From contig NZ_CP102798.1 of NCBI RefSeq assembly GCF_028356935.1, positions 2,046,001 to 2,110,000 on the forward strand: a stretch of DNA of 64,000 nt. The letters are read 5' to 3'. Every line of letters starts with the position of its first letter. Within the stretch, counting starts at the first letter, position 1. The notes under the pieces were generated by a model. That model had not been told where the DNA came from. It did not search any database and worked only from the letters and a program-made list of their open reading frames with translations. Shown in pieces: positions 1 to 8,606 of the stretch. The position numbers and the translations under genes are program-made. Origin of the DNA: Lysinibacillus sp. OF-1. GTDB lineage: Bacteria > Bacillota > Bacilli > Bacillales_A > Planococcaceae.

Positions 1-432
1 AATATGGAAAAACTAGGGTCGCTCCATGAAATGGAAGCAACGGGCGGTGAACCAGATGTAGTTGGCTATGATGCAAATACAGACGAGTTCATTTTTTATG
101 ATTGTTCTGCGGAAAGTCCTAAAGGTCGCAGAAGTTTATGTTACGACCGTGAAGCATGGGAAGCCAGAAAAAATCACAAGCCAGAAAATACGGCGATGGA
201 TGTAGCCAAGGATATGGGCATTGAGCTTTTAACAGAAGAGCAATATCGACATCTACAAGAGCTTGGCAAATTCGATTTAAAAACATCGAGCTGGGTACAA
301 ACACCCGACAACATTCGAAAACTCGGCGGTGCTATCTTCTGCGACCGTCGCTATGACACGATCTTTATGTATCACAATGGAGCAGAATCCTACTACGCAG
401 CAAGGGGCTTCCGTGGCTCATTACGAGTTTAA
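1..432 (+). CDS. DUF4256 family protein, 5' end outside window
   Basis: This is the C-terminal part of a DUF4256 protein. The family's characteristic stretches GGEPDVVGYD, FYDCSAESPKGRRS and HNGAESYYAARGFRGSLRV are all present. The reading frame is open from base 1, and family members are about 185 residues, so roughly 45 N-terminal residues lie upstream of the window; the ATG at base 4 is probably internal. The function of the family is not known. A strong hairpin terminator follows directly after the stop. Confidence 0.85.
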   Translation, partial: NMEKLGSLHEMEATGGEPDVVGYDANTDEFIFYDCSAESPKGRRSLCYDREAWEARKNHKPENTAMDVAKDMGIELLTEEQYRHLQELGKFDLKTSSWVQTPDNIRKLGGAIFCDRRYDTIFMYHNGAESYYAARGFRGSLRV

Positions 433-437
433 GAAAT

Positions 438-477
438 AAAGGCATGTGTTCGATATACGGTCGAGCACATGCCTTTT
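438..477 (+). terminator. Rho-independent terminator
   Basis: The stem AGGCATGTG pairs with CACATGCCT and is followed by TTTTT, six bases after the DUF4256 stop codon. Confidence 0.85.
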
Positions 478-606
478 TCTATGGGAAAGAGGGTTCACCC
501 TAGCCTCTAATGCTGAAAACATAAGGAAACAATATTACATAAGAAGCCTCTCGAACGTCTAGTTATCTTACATTGTATGATAAACTAAAAAAGGGGGTGG
601 AAAGTA

Positions 607-840
607 ATGTTAAATTGTTTGAAAATTATTTTCTCAATCATTGGTATTTCTCTCGCTGCTTATGGACTAATCACCCGTGATTTCCAACTGAATTACCTCA
701 TGATATTGTTCTTAGGTTTATTCTTGTTCACTTTAGGCATTCAAGAATGTCAAAAACAGAGAACCGTTTATGGGTGGTTGCTAATCGGGCTATTTTTATT
801 TTCAATTTATGTGTCCATTCAAAGCTTTGTCTTGATTTAA
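607..840 (+). CDS. Small membrane protein, YczI/DUF3953-like
   Basis: The 77-residue product has three hydrophobic segments (about residues 5-22, 29-45 and 55-75) joined by short charged loops, so it is an integral membrane protein. Its size, topology and the LGIQE(C) turn in the middle resemble the YczI/DUF3953 family of Bacillus, whose function is unknown. The start is preceded by a good ribosome site (AAAGGGGGTGGAAAGTA). It stands alone, between the terminator after the DUF4256 gene and a decayed gene on the other strand. The family assignment is from memory of the pattern and moderately sure. Confidence 0.65.
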   Translation: MLNCLKIIFSIIGISLAAYGLITRDFQLNYLMILFLGLFLFTLGIQECQKQRTVYGWLLIGLFLFSIYVSIQSFVLI

Positions 841-937
841 CGGAAGAAGTAAGGTTGTTCCAAGAATCAATTAGTTCGATTAAAGTAGGAATCACTTCTT
901 CATTCAAATAATACATATCGTATAAATAAAACCTTCC

Positions 938-1195
938 TTAATCAAATCCTTCCAGTTTATATAATGGTTCTTCATCTGTTTGAAGTTCTATTAAAATGTT
1001 GGCGTTTTGCAAGGCATTTTTAATTCGATGTTCACAGCATGTCGTATTTCTTGTCTATTCCCTTCACTATTTGCTCCTTTGTCCCGTCACCATTCATCAG
1101 GAAATGCAAACATTGTTACTCTGTTTTCATATTACACCCTACAAGTAATAACAAACTGAATAATAAGAACGTTTTGGTCCTTTTCCATTTGATTA
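938..1195 (-). pseudogene. Decayed lipoprotein gene
   Basis: Read on the minus strand, the 5' part gives KRTKTFLLFSLLLLVGCN, a lipoprotein signal with an LVGC lipobox. It is followed by an in-frame stop. Shifted frames then give NALQNANILIELQTDEEPLYKLEGFD before a stop at 938-940. The pieces are collinear, so this is one small secreted-lipoprotein gene broken by at least two frameshifts. The remainder of 841-1313 shows nothing else that I can assign. Confidence 0.5.
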
Positions 1196-1313
1196 TATAC
1201 ATAATGTTGAAATTTTGAATGGACTGACACGATCCTCAGCGTTAGCTAGAGCGTGTAACGAGATGGAGTGATTTATGTTATAATTTACATTAATTACATA
1301 AAGAGGTGAGATA

Positions 1314-1511
1314 ATGGGAAATGAAAAGTTAGTTTGCAAGGTTTGCGGTCGAGATACCTTTACAACTGGACAGGTTGGGGGTACGACGAGTCAAGGTAAT
1401 ATAAGACCTATAGGAGCAATAATGGCAGTAGGGTCACCACTTTTGATGACTTTCTGTAAAAACTGTGGGGAAGTAGCTTCCTTTAAAGTGGTAAAACCAG
1501 AAAAATTTTAA
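1314..1511 (+). CDS. Small zinc-ribbon protein
   Basis: The 65-residue product has two Cys pairs, CKVCG near the N-terminus and CKNCG near residue 51, separated by a glycine-rich, mildly hydrophobic stretch. This is the layout of a single zinc ribbon. The start follows AAAGAGGTGAGATA, a good ribosome site, and a plausible -10 (TATAAT) lies about 35 bases upstream. The function is unknown. Confidence 0.7.
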   Translation: MGNEKLVCKVCGRDTFTTGQVGGTTSQGNIRPIGAIMAVGSPLLMTFCKNCGEVASFKVVKPEKF

Positions 1512-1636
1512 ATAATTGGTGAAAGGACCACTGAATAGAAAGTGACTCTTTTAATATAGTGAAAGTTTCAGATTACCAGATATAATCAGAGAGTCTCAAT
1601 AAATTTTACTTTCACTAATGGGAGGGAGCAGGCTTA

Positions 1637-2068
1637 ATGATTGAAATAATTTATGATACGAATTTACTCGAAGGTTCATGTTATATCGAGATTTTGCCAG
1701 ATCAATACAGGGGCGAATGCTGGAATAGTTCTTCTATTTACTTTACCGAAGACAACTTCGGATACATTTTGCCTGCAATCGACAAGCATTACAAGAAATT
1801 CGATTATTTTGCTTTCAATGAAATCGAGATGGGTATATGGGATTTAATCAATCAGGAATTGGAAAGAATGAAACAATTTTTAAATAGTAAGCCCAATCCT
1901 AATTCATTAAAAGAGGGTATAGGATTTCTATACGGCTATTCAGAGCAGGAGTTCATAGAAAACTATGATACTAATGTCCAACAGCTAATTACCATGATAA
2001 CGGAATTTCAATCTTGGATCATGCAAAAAAGATCAACAACCCAGTTCATTTCTGTTTTGGGGATCTAA
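1637..2068 (+). CDS. Hypothetical cytoplasmic protein
   Basis: This 143-residue acidic, soluble protein has no signal peptide or membrane segment. It is rich in aromatic residues (YDTNLLEGSCYIEILPDQYRG at the start, FDYFAFNEIEMGIWDLINQE in the middle). It has a strong ribosome site (GGGAGGGAGCAGGCTTA) before the ATG. Size and composition would suit an immunity or small regulatory protein, but I do not recognise the family and see no partner toxin beside it. Confidence 0.6.
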   Translation: MIEIIYDTNLLEGSCYIEILPDQYRGECWNSSSIYFTEDNFGYILPAIDKHYKKFDYFAFNEIEMGIWDLINQELERMKQFLNSKPNPNSLKEGIGFLYGYSEQEFIENYDTNVQQLITMITEFQSWIMQKRSTTQFISVLGI

Positions 2069-2224
2069 TCTATAAGACAGGTGTGAAACGACACCAATTC
2101 AAGCATCTCGCCGTTCATTTCTCCTGAAACCCGCACACTTGAGATTGAGTAATTAATTAATCGAGTCATATGTAGGCTATTCAAAGAAGGTTTGAAAATT
2201 AGAAATTCCACTTTGTAAATTTAA

Positions 2225-2254
2225 AAACACCCTCTAATTATTTGGAGGGTGTTT
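2225..2254. terminator. Bidirectional terminator
   Basis: AAACACCCTC pairs with GAGGGTGTTT around a 10-base loop. It lies between the convergent genes at 1637-2068 and 2269-2601 and can serve both strands. Confidence 0.75.
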
Positions 2255-2268
2255 GAATGCTAATAAAA

Positions 2269-2601
2269 TTAGATTGAATGTCGATAAGCGTTTAATGTTG
2301 AATTGTGCTTAGTGTTTGATAAAATTTTTTGGAGATTGTGTTTCCCCCATGGTCCTAATGTTTTAGCACTAGAGCCTAACAAACCATCCTTAGCAGCACT
2401 TTTAAGTGTTTCAATCTGTTTAGCAGAGAGTCTGGAGGTTTTGCTTTCTTCAATAATTTTACTCACACTGTTAATTCTCTCTTGACCCTTTGTAGAGGTG
2501 TTATTAGCTTCATTGCCAGTCTGTTTTGTTAACCCATAGTACTTAGATGAAGACCGACGTGCCATTAAATATTGCATGTTTGAAAATTGAGAAGAGATCA
2601 T
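2269..2601 (-). CDS. Hypothetical small basic protein
   Basis: The 110-residue product is basic and rich in Ser, Thr and Asn, with low-complexity N-terminal and C-terminal parts around a predicted helix (SAKQIETLKSAAKDGLLGSSAKTLGPW). There is no signal peptide or membrane segment. The start is supported by GAAAGGAGT 11 bases upstream. The family is not recognised. Confidence 0.5.
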   Translation of the reverse strand: MISSQFSNMQYLMARRSSSKYYGLTKQTGNEANNTSTKGQERINSVSKIIEESKTSRLSAKQIETLKSAAKDGLLGSSAKTLGPWGKHNLQKILSNTKHNSTLNAYRHSI

Positions 2602-2641
2602 AATTGAATTTACTCCTTTCTATTAAATAATTTATGAATCC

Positions 2642-2708
2642 ATTTTGTTATCGAACAAAATCTGGAATAATTTAGTGTCTGTACATATTTTATAGACAAA
2701 TATGTACA
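2642..2708. promoter_or_regulatory. Two palindromes upstream of the 2269-2601 gene
   Basis: ATTTTGTTatcgAACAAAAT (2642-2661) is followed by TGTACATATTT, seven bases, then AAATATGTACA (2680-2708), a perfect 11+11 inverted repeat. There is no T-run, so these look more like operators than terminators. The rest of 2602-3065 is AT-rich and holds no gene I can support. Confidence 0.4.
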
Positions 2709-3065
2709 TTTATTGAATTGATTTGAGCCTGGGCGTTTTTGTTTTAATGAAAAAGCAATATCGATTGTATAAATTCCATTTTTGGATGTATGTAAAACTC
2801 ATGAAATCGAATAATAAAGTATGTCTTTGTGCATTTGTATATAAAACTTACTATATTTTCTTATTTAACGTAATTATTGATTCTGTTGCGAAAAAATCAT
2901 TGTTAAAATAACAAACAACTAATTGCTAATAAAAGACCAGACAATAATTTTTTGTAATATGCTTATATATACTACCTTTTGTGCTCATGTTTACAAAATT
3001 TTAGCAGTAAGTATGCTGTGATATATTCAATGTAGGGAAATTCAGTAAAAAAGGAGAGTGGTCAA

Positions 3066-3542
3066 ATGAATAAAATAGTTTTACCAATACTACTAGTTAT
3101 TATTTTGACCGGATGCAATGTATTTCCAACCAGTGTTCATAAACAACCAGAAGGTAAAGTTATTTTTGATGATGAGCATTACACTATGATTTCAAGTAAT
3201 TATGAATGGAAAAACGGGGATTATGAAGTAAGCCTAAAAGGTTCTTCTGATATTAGCGAAATAGCAGATAACTTTGAAACATTAGAAGTCGAAAAAGGGG
3301 ATATATTAAAGTTTAAAATTGATAAGAATCCTATCTCCATTAACGCAACTAAAATGAATGAAGATGGCACAATTGAAAATGTTGAGATTAAAGATGAAAA
3401 AATAACTATGCCATCTAAAGAAGGGTATTATATTTATGAACTTAATACTCTATGGGATAAAGGAAAAGAAACATTTGTTTTTGATGTTAACGTAAAAATC
3501 AAGAATCCACCAAATCATATCCCGTTTCTATTACCTCTTTAA
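3066..3542 (+). CDS. Putative lipoprotein
   Basis: The product has a classic lipoprotein signal, MNKIVLPILLVIILTGCN, with lipobox LTGC (Cys 17). It is expected to be anchored to the outer face of the membrane. The remaining 140 residues are acidic and beta-rich (YEVSLKGSSDIS, IENVEIKDEKITMPSKEGYY), suggesting an Ig-like or similar extracellular fold. The ribosome site is AAAGGAGAGTGGTCAA. A membrane protein gene follows 69 bases later on the same strand and may be co-transcribed. Confidence 0.7.
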   Translation: MNKIVLPILLVIILTGCNVFPTSVHKQPEGKVIFDDEHYTMISSNYEWKNGDYEVSLKGSSDISEIADNFETLEVEKGDILKFKIDKNPISINATKMNEDGTIENVEIKDEKITMPSKEGYYIYELNTLWDKGKETFVFDVNVKIKNPPNHIPFLLPL

Positions 3543-3611
3543 TAAATGCATTTGCATCCAGTTCAGGTAAGATAAGATTGGTGAAGTAGAAAGAAGGGAA
3601 AGTGTTTTAAT

Positions 3612-4298
3612 TTGATTACATATATATTAGTTTTTCTATTGGCTATATCATTTATAGTGGGAGAGATTGATATACTATGTGCTTTATTATTCTTATTAAT
3701 CTTATCTTTATTTCATGAATATATACTTAGAGAAGCAAAAAGGTATTTTGAAAATTATAGAATGAAAAACAAAAGATGTATTATTGTTACTGGAACACTA
3801 ATGATTACTGTAGGAGTAACTTTTACTATCAACCGTATATTTTTGAAAATAATGTATTTTTACTATAAATATGATTTTTTTTATAAAATTGGAATTAAAC
3901 TAAAAAATGCATTAAGTGATTCAGGGATTACAATTAATAATGATATCGAATATATTACTTTAATAATAATAACTTTATTTTTAACATTTTTTGGTTCTTT
4001 ATTGATTTTAAAATATCTAAGTAAATTTTTAAATAGTAAAATTAGTAGTTATAAATTTTTCTATTTATTTGTTGAATCAAATCAAAAAACTAAGGATATT
4101 TTTTCTGTTATAATATTGTGGTTAACACTGGTACCAACTTTTCTCGGTGTTTTTTTTGTGAAAAGTATTGACGAGGAGGCATTGATGCCTTTAATTTGGT
4201 TTATTCTAACCATAAGTATTGCCTATAGTATGATTTTTTTGGATATTTACACGTATAAAGAAAGTTCTATTAGCAATCTGAAGGACAACGAAAGATAA
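3612..4298 (+). CDS. Multipass membrane protein, TTG start
   Basis: The 228-residue product has about six hydrophobic segments (near residues 2-20, 25-40, 55-78, 120-142, 165-185, 195-215) with Lys/Arg-rich loops. It has no motif that identifies a family. It begins with TTG, supported by AGAAGGGAAAG upstream. It follows the lipoprotein gene closely, and the pair ends at a 16-bp-stem terminator whose left arm overlaps the end of the coding region. Confidence 0.6.
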   Translation: MITYILVFLLAISFIVGEIDILCALLFLLILSLFHEYILREAKRYFENYRMKNKRCIIVTGTLMITVGVTFTINRIFLKIMYFYYKYDFFYKIGIKLKNALSDSGITINNDIEYITLIIITLFLTFFGSLLILKYLSKFLNSKISSYKFFYLFVESNQKTKDIFSVIILWLTLVPTFLGVFFVKSIDEEALMPLIWFILTISIAYSMIFLDIYTYKESSISNLKDNER

Positions 4299-4334
4299 TA
4301 GCGATACGCTGATATCTTTCGTTGTCCTCTTTTT
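4282..4334 (+). terminator. Rho-independent terminator
   Basis: A perfect 16-bp stem, AGGACAACGAAAGATA with TATCTTTCGTTGTCCT, is followed by a T-rich run. The left arm is inside the last codons of the membrane protein gene. Confidence 0.85.
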
Positions 4335-4398
4335 ATTTTATCCAAAGGAATGAGCAATATACGAACATTGCAAACTGGATTAATGTGTAAATAGTTTA

Positions 4399-4583
4399 AG
4401 GGATGCCCTTGTGATAACGCAGTGACTGAAGCGATGTCTAAGCTATTTAATGCAGAATTCGCTAGCGGAAGACATTTCTCTACTCTTGAACTTGATGATT
4501 ATGTCTATTGGTTCAATAACATTCGAATTCACGGAATGATAGGGCATTTATCACCAGTAGAATTCGAGCAACAGATCTTGTGA
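4399..4583 (+). pseudogene. IS3-family transposase (orfB) C-terminal remnant
   Basis: In one frame the sequence reads DNAVTEAMSKLFN, then LDDYVYWFNNIRIHG and LSPVEFEQQIL before a stop at 4581. This is the familiar end of an IS3/IS150-type orfB integrase core. The 5' part of the gene and the left end of the element are missing. Confidence 0.75.
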
Positions 4584-4695
4584 TTTTTGGTAAGTTTAGT
4601 GTTGACATACCAGTCAGTTATCAAGGGAAGGTGACGTTTGAGGAGTTTAATCTATTAATTGGCATATGTAAAAACGTATGTTAATATATATATAG

Positions 4696-4712
4696 TATAT
4701 GTTTAACATATA
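4696..4712. promoter_or_regulatory. Candidate HicB operator upstream of hicA
   Basis: TATATGTTTAACATATA is a perfect palindrome (8+1+8) inside an AT-rich stretch about 50 bases before hicA. A second, looser dyad (CATATG..CATATG-like) lies at 4663-4682. HicB antitoxins autoregulate by binding such dyads; the assignment here is inferred from position. Confidence 0.45.
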
Positions 4713-4760
4713 TTAATTGTTTTGCAGAATTTTGAAAATACATATAGGAAGGAGCATAAT

Positions 4761-4946
4761 ATGAGTTCTCTAAAGGTGATTAAGAAAATTGAGGACGATG
4801 GCTGGGTGTTAAAACGTATTAATGGTAGTCACCATCACTTTAAGCACCCTACGAAATCAGGTCTTGTTACAGTACCACACCCTCAAAAAGATATACCAAT
4901 CAAAACTCTTAATAGAATTTTGCAACAGGCAGGCTTATCAAAATAA
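4761..4946 (+). CDS. hicA: HicA-type mRNA interferase toxin
   Basis: The 61-residue product matches the HicA fold (YcfA family). The motif GSHHHFKHP carries the catalytic histidine of the dsRBD-like fold, and the tail KTLNRILQQAGLSK is typical of the family. HicA toxins cleave mRNA and are held in check by HicB. I start it at 4761 because GGAAGGAG is 7 bases upstream; a 13-codon in-frame extension to 4722 has no ribosome site. The usual immediate neighbour hicB lies 780 bp downstream instead of a few bases away, separated by decayed repeats. Confidence 0.85.
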   Translation: MSSLKVIKKIEDDGWVLKRINGSHHHFKHPTKSGLVTVPHPQKDIPIKTLNRILQQAGLSK

Positions 4947-5725
4947 GCCTCCTGTCCGATGGAAATTTGAGAGATAGAAAGAAGGTGATATATGGATAGA
5001 TTAAAATATATATTTTCTTATTGAGTTTATAATACTAGATGAAAAATAAAATTTAATTAAAATCAAATTATAAAAATAAAAATCCTAGAGAACTTAAAAT
5101 TGTGACTTGAAACCCTATAAATTTTGTAAACTAAATGTATGTTAAAGAAAGAATATAATTTTATCAAATAACGAGGAGAGATAATATGTCTAAATATACG
5201 TATATATTTATGTGGGATTATAGTTGATAGATAAAAAATAAAATTTTGTTCAACATTATATGTATTGCTAATATTTATATACTAATTATTAAATTAAAAT
5301 CGATTTATAAAAATAAAAATCCTGAGGAATTAATAAATTATTATGACATAAGATTCTGTGAATTTTGTAAATTAAATGTATGCTAAAGAAGGAATATGGT
5401 TTGAGAATTATTTAATTTAACCAAGAAAAAGAATTTAAATTAAAATATTGGGATCTAAATAATGAGGAGAGATAATATGTCTAAATATACGTATATATAT
5501 TTATTTTTATGTTGAGATTATAGTTATTGCTAATACTAAAATATAAAATTAAAATCGATTTAAATAATAAAACTCCTAAAGAACTTTCAAATAACATTAA
5601 ATTTGATCCTACAAATTTTGAATACTTAATATGTGTTTTTAAGAAGAAACAGAATTTGATAAATACTTAATTTAAACAAAGACTTAAATTAAAATACAGA
5701 TATCTAAATAATGAGGAGAGAAAAT
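4947..5725 (+). repeat. Tandem degenerate repeats of a hicB-headed small ORF
   Basis: The spacer between hicA and hicB is built from about three copies of one unit. Ribosome-site-plus-start segments occur at ATG 4992, 5186 and 5477, with the hicB start at 5726 as a fourth, so spacings are 194, 291 and 249 bp. Copies two and three share AGGAGAGATAATATG and MSKYTYI, close to MPKYMYI of HicB. Each also repeats a block near 5065, 5305 and 5560 whose translation runs YKNKNPEEL, or NNKTPKEL in the last copy. Every copy is cut short by stops after 10 to 13 codons and later frameshifts. Confidence 0.7.
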
Positions 5726-6133
5726 ATGCCTAAATATATGTATATCGCATACTTTGAATGGGAAGAAGAGTCGTCAGTATACAACGTGAGCTTTCCTGAT
5801 TTGGCAGGGTGCGTGACATTTGGAAAGGACGTGGCTGCAGCCATTAATATGGCAAGAGATGCTTTAGAAGGATATTTGTTAGTTTTAGAAGATGACAAAG
5901 ATGATATACCAAAAGCTTCAGCTTACCATGAATTTAGACATAATATAAATGAACAAGATTTTATTCAATATATAGAGGCAGATACGGATGCTGCAAGAAA
6001 GAGAGAAGATCAAAAAACTGTAAATAAGATGGTAACTTTGCCAAATTATTTGGTGCAATTAGGTAAAGCAAATAATATTAATTTTTCTGCTTTACTTCAA
6101 AAAGCATTGAAAAATGAGTTAAATATTAAATAA
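5726..6133 (+). CDS. hicB: HicB-family antitoxin
   Basis: The 135-residue product has the HicB partial RNase H-like domain at residues 1-60 (MPKYMYIAYFEWEEESSVYNV, FPDLAGCVTFGKDVAAAINMARDALEGYL). A C-terminal ribbon-helix-helix-like segment (TLPNYLVQLGKANNINFSALLQKALKNEL) would bind DNA. It neutralises HicA and represses the operon. The start at 5726 has AGGAGAG upstream; an ATG 15 bases earlier sits in that ribosome site. The adjoining repeats share its first codons. Confidence 0.85.
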   Translation: MPKYMYIAYFEWEEESSVYNVSFPDLAGCVTFGKDVAAAINMARDALEGYLLVLEDDKDDIPKASAYHEFRHNINEQDFIQYIEADTDAARKREDQKTVNKMVTLPNYLVQLGKANNINFSALLQKALKNELNIK

Positions 6134-6262
6134 TAAAATGCTTGAGAATAGCATATCTAAAGTTTCTTAAAAAAAAACGAAACTGGAACAATAGTGATAC
6201 ATTAAATAATAGTAAAAAGAATTTAAACTAATTTCTTTTAGATAGAATTCTAGAGTACACTG

Positions 6263-6317
6263 AAGAACAACATTGGATAGTAGCAAAGGCTCTATTATCT
6301 TTTGTTGTTCTTTTCGT
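6263..6317 (+). terminator. Terminator-like hairpin after hicB
   Basis: AAGAACAACA pairs with TGTTGTTCTT across a 30-base loop that itself contains a smaller stem (GATAGTAGC with GCTCTATTATC), and a T-rich run follows. Confidence 0.6.
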
Positions 6318-6456
6318 AATTACATAATTTAGGGAATTGTGTATTCTTTTAAACTTGTGTTTAATTAAGAAAGGTTACCGAGAACCTCACTAGTATAACG
6401 CCAAGTTGATTTATTTGTTTGGAAAGAAATGCACTCGTTGTCACCAAGTTTAGAAA

Positions 6457-6750
6457 TTACATCACAAATTGTTTTTTTAGTTTCTCAATATCTTGCTCAT
6501 TGAAGTTGGGGAGAGACTTATAACATTGCTGTAATGATGGGTTGTTAAGTAAAGGCACTTTTAATGCAGGTTTATAAAGAGATCATCTCAAAACTGCCGT
6601 TTCAATCAGCTTTATTTCACAATATCTATATGCCATTGGTATTTGTTGTAATGTTTCTGATGTTGGTTTAATAGGAGTATCTGTACGATGATTCTTGCCA
6701 CAATCAAGCATACATAAGTAAGGCAACTTAATGTTTATATACGCTTAGCG
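6457..6750 (-). pseudogene. Decayed unidentified gene
   Basis: The minus strand keeps one long frame reading KLPYLCMLDCGKNHRTDTPI, PTSETLQQIPMAYRYCEIKL, one internal TGA, then KVPLLNNPSLQQCYKSLPNF and EQDIEKLKKQFVM before its stop. Upstream the frame is lost to stops. The protein is not recognised. The rest of 6318-7010 shows nothing else I can support. Confidence 0.4.
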
Positions 6751-7010
6751 ACATCATGTAGACCTTCATTGCCACCGTAGTTCCTTCAATAATTTTGATT
6801 GCCTATAACATTCTATTTTAAATTATAGAATATTAGAATAGAGTCATTTAAGTAGTAATAATAATCTAGTATGCATGCATTATCTATTTAAAAGAGCACT
6901 TGGCTATTATCGGCCCAGTAAAACTATTGAATACTTCGATGTGTAGCTATTTTTTAAAAATTAAGTTGGTGTGTTTTAAAAATGTCCAATTTATATAAAC
7001 ATACTAACAT

Positions 7011-7053
7011 TAGTAGTACAAACCAGGGCCATGGTTTGTGCTACTATTTTTTT
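7011..7053 (+). terminator. Strong hairpin with T-run
   Basis: TAGTAGTACAAACC pairs with GGTTTGTGCTACTA around a GGGCCA-containing loop and is followed by TTTTTTT. No intact gene precedes it, so it may have belonged to a lost gene or to the edge of the IS110 element. Confidence 0.6.
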
Positions 7054-7240
7054 ATAGTAGAAGTGAAGAAAAGCCGACCAGCCTCTGGGACCATTTGTGA
7101 GTCCGTATATTAAACCGGCTAACTTCATGCCCTTATATGAATCAGTTTAGTATGTTGGGTCCAAGAGATCGTGTATAAGAAAGTGGAATCGATAAGGTAC
7201 TGTGAAGGCTTCTATGATTGGTCAAAAGGAGAAGAATGAG
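7054..7240 (+). other. Non-coding 5' region of the IS110 element; possible bridge-RNA locus
   Basis: This approximately 185-base stretch before the transposase holds no ORF. It has complementary pieces such as TGGGACC and GGTCCAA. IS110-family elements encode a structured bridge RNA in the longer non-coding end next to the transposase, and this is the position expected for the IS110 subgroup. I did not derive a structure, so this is a positional inference. Confidence 0.3.
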
Positions 7241-8439
7241 ATGAAACATGTCATTGCGTTAGATGTCAGTAAAGGAAAAAGTACCGTTGCGATTTATGAT
7301 GGTCACCGCCAATGTGAGTTTGAAGGTATGCTACATCATACACGGTGTGATTTCGAGCGATTACACGAACGAATGGAAGAGATAACAAAGCAAGATGGAC
7401 AAGCGCCAGCTATCGTATTTGAAGCAACAGGCATCTATTCAAAACCTGTCGAAGCATTTTTCAAAGATTACGGCTATGCATACTGCCGCATGAATCCACT
7501 TGAAGCGAATTTACAGATGGCAACGATGCGTCGCAATAAAACTGATATCAGTGATGCCCATGAACTCGCAAAACAACGTACATACAAGACGATTATTATG
7601 AACAGATGCGTGCACTGACTCGTTATTACGATGAAATTGACGAAGAAATCATTTTACTCAAAAGTAGAATGCATGCCATTTTACAGCTAAGTTTTCCAGA
7701 ATTAGAAAAGCTGATTACACCAAGTTCCGCACTATTTTTAAATATTGTACAACTCTATCCGCACCCCGCACTTTTACAGGCCCATTCAAAAACGATGATT
7801 AAAAATCGTTTAAAGGTCAATACGCGAAAAAACCTCTCGCTAATGCGTGCGGAGGCTAAAGCTATTACATTATTAGAAGCAGCTGAAAATAGTTACCCAG
7901 CGATTAAACACACAGATATTCGTTGTGATCAAGCACGAGATTACGCAGCTCGCATTGCGGATTTATTAGAGAAGAAAGATGCGCTTGTGAAACAGATGGT
8001 GGAATTGTCGGAAGGACGAAAAGAATATCTAGTATTTCGTTCGATTCCTGGGATTGGCGATTCAACGGCGTGCCGATTAATTGGAGAGATTGGTGACATC
8101 CGCCGCTTTCAAAATGCGAAACAACTGAACGCTTACACAGGCATTGATATTATGCGGTACCAGTCTGGAAATACGCAATATCGAGACAGGATTAATAAAC
8201 GAGGAAACAAACATTTACGGAAGATTTTATATTTTATGGTGTGCGCCATGCTTATGGCTAAAGGAAAACCGAATCATTTTGTGGACTATTACTACAAATT
8301 AAAAAAGCAACCTCAGAGGAAGCCTCATAAGGTTGCGATCATCGCCTGCATCAATAAGTTTCTGAAAGTGACATTTCAGTTACTGACGCGTGGCATTCTT
8401 TACGATTATGAGTCCGCACTACCAGCTCAGAAATCGTAA
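7241..8439 (+). pseudogene. IS110-family transposase, frameshifted
   Basis: The N-terminal part (7241-about 7580) carries the DEDD RuvC-like domain: ALDVSKGKS, VFEATGIYS, and RRNKTDISDAHELAK. The second part (from about 7582) carries the Tnp_20 domain with RSIPGIGDSTACRLIGEIGD and GNKHLRKILYF, including the serine region. The two are collinear but in different frames: AK at 7580 continues as TTYIQDDYYEQMRALTRYY one frame over, consistent with a one-base loss near AAAAC. An intact protein would be about 400 residues. The element is therefore probably inactive unless frameshifting rescues it. Confidence 0.85.
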
Positions 8440-8519
8440 TCACCTATAAAGAACTATATCATAATGACCTTTCGAAAAAAATAAAAATCGTCAGGTCTTT
8501 TTGGCGTATCTAAAAATGA

Positions 8520-8557
8520 GTGTGAAGTGGTGAGGGATATCCCTCACCACTTCACAC
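8520..8557. repeat. Perfect 38-bp palindrome
   Basis: GTGTGAAGTGGTGAGGGAT is followed at once by its exact reverse complement, giving a 19+19 palindrome with no spacer, 80 bases after the IS110 transposase stop. There is no T-run on either side (CCCATAAAAA follows). It may be an IS110 end or insertion target, or a bidirectional transcription block. Confidence 0.7.
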
Positions 8558-8606
8558 CCATAAAAATATAAATTACTCTTTAAATAAGGTTGACTAATCG
8601 TAAGAA

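Noticed and set aside
2723..2911. 62-codon plus frame
   Set aside because: It lies in AT-rich DNA without a ribosome site, and its hydrophobic/Lys composition is expected by chance at this base content.
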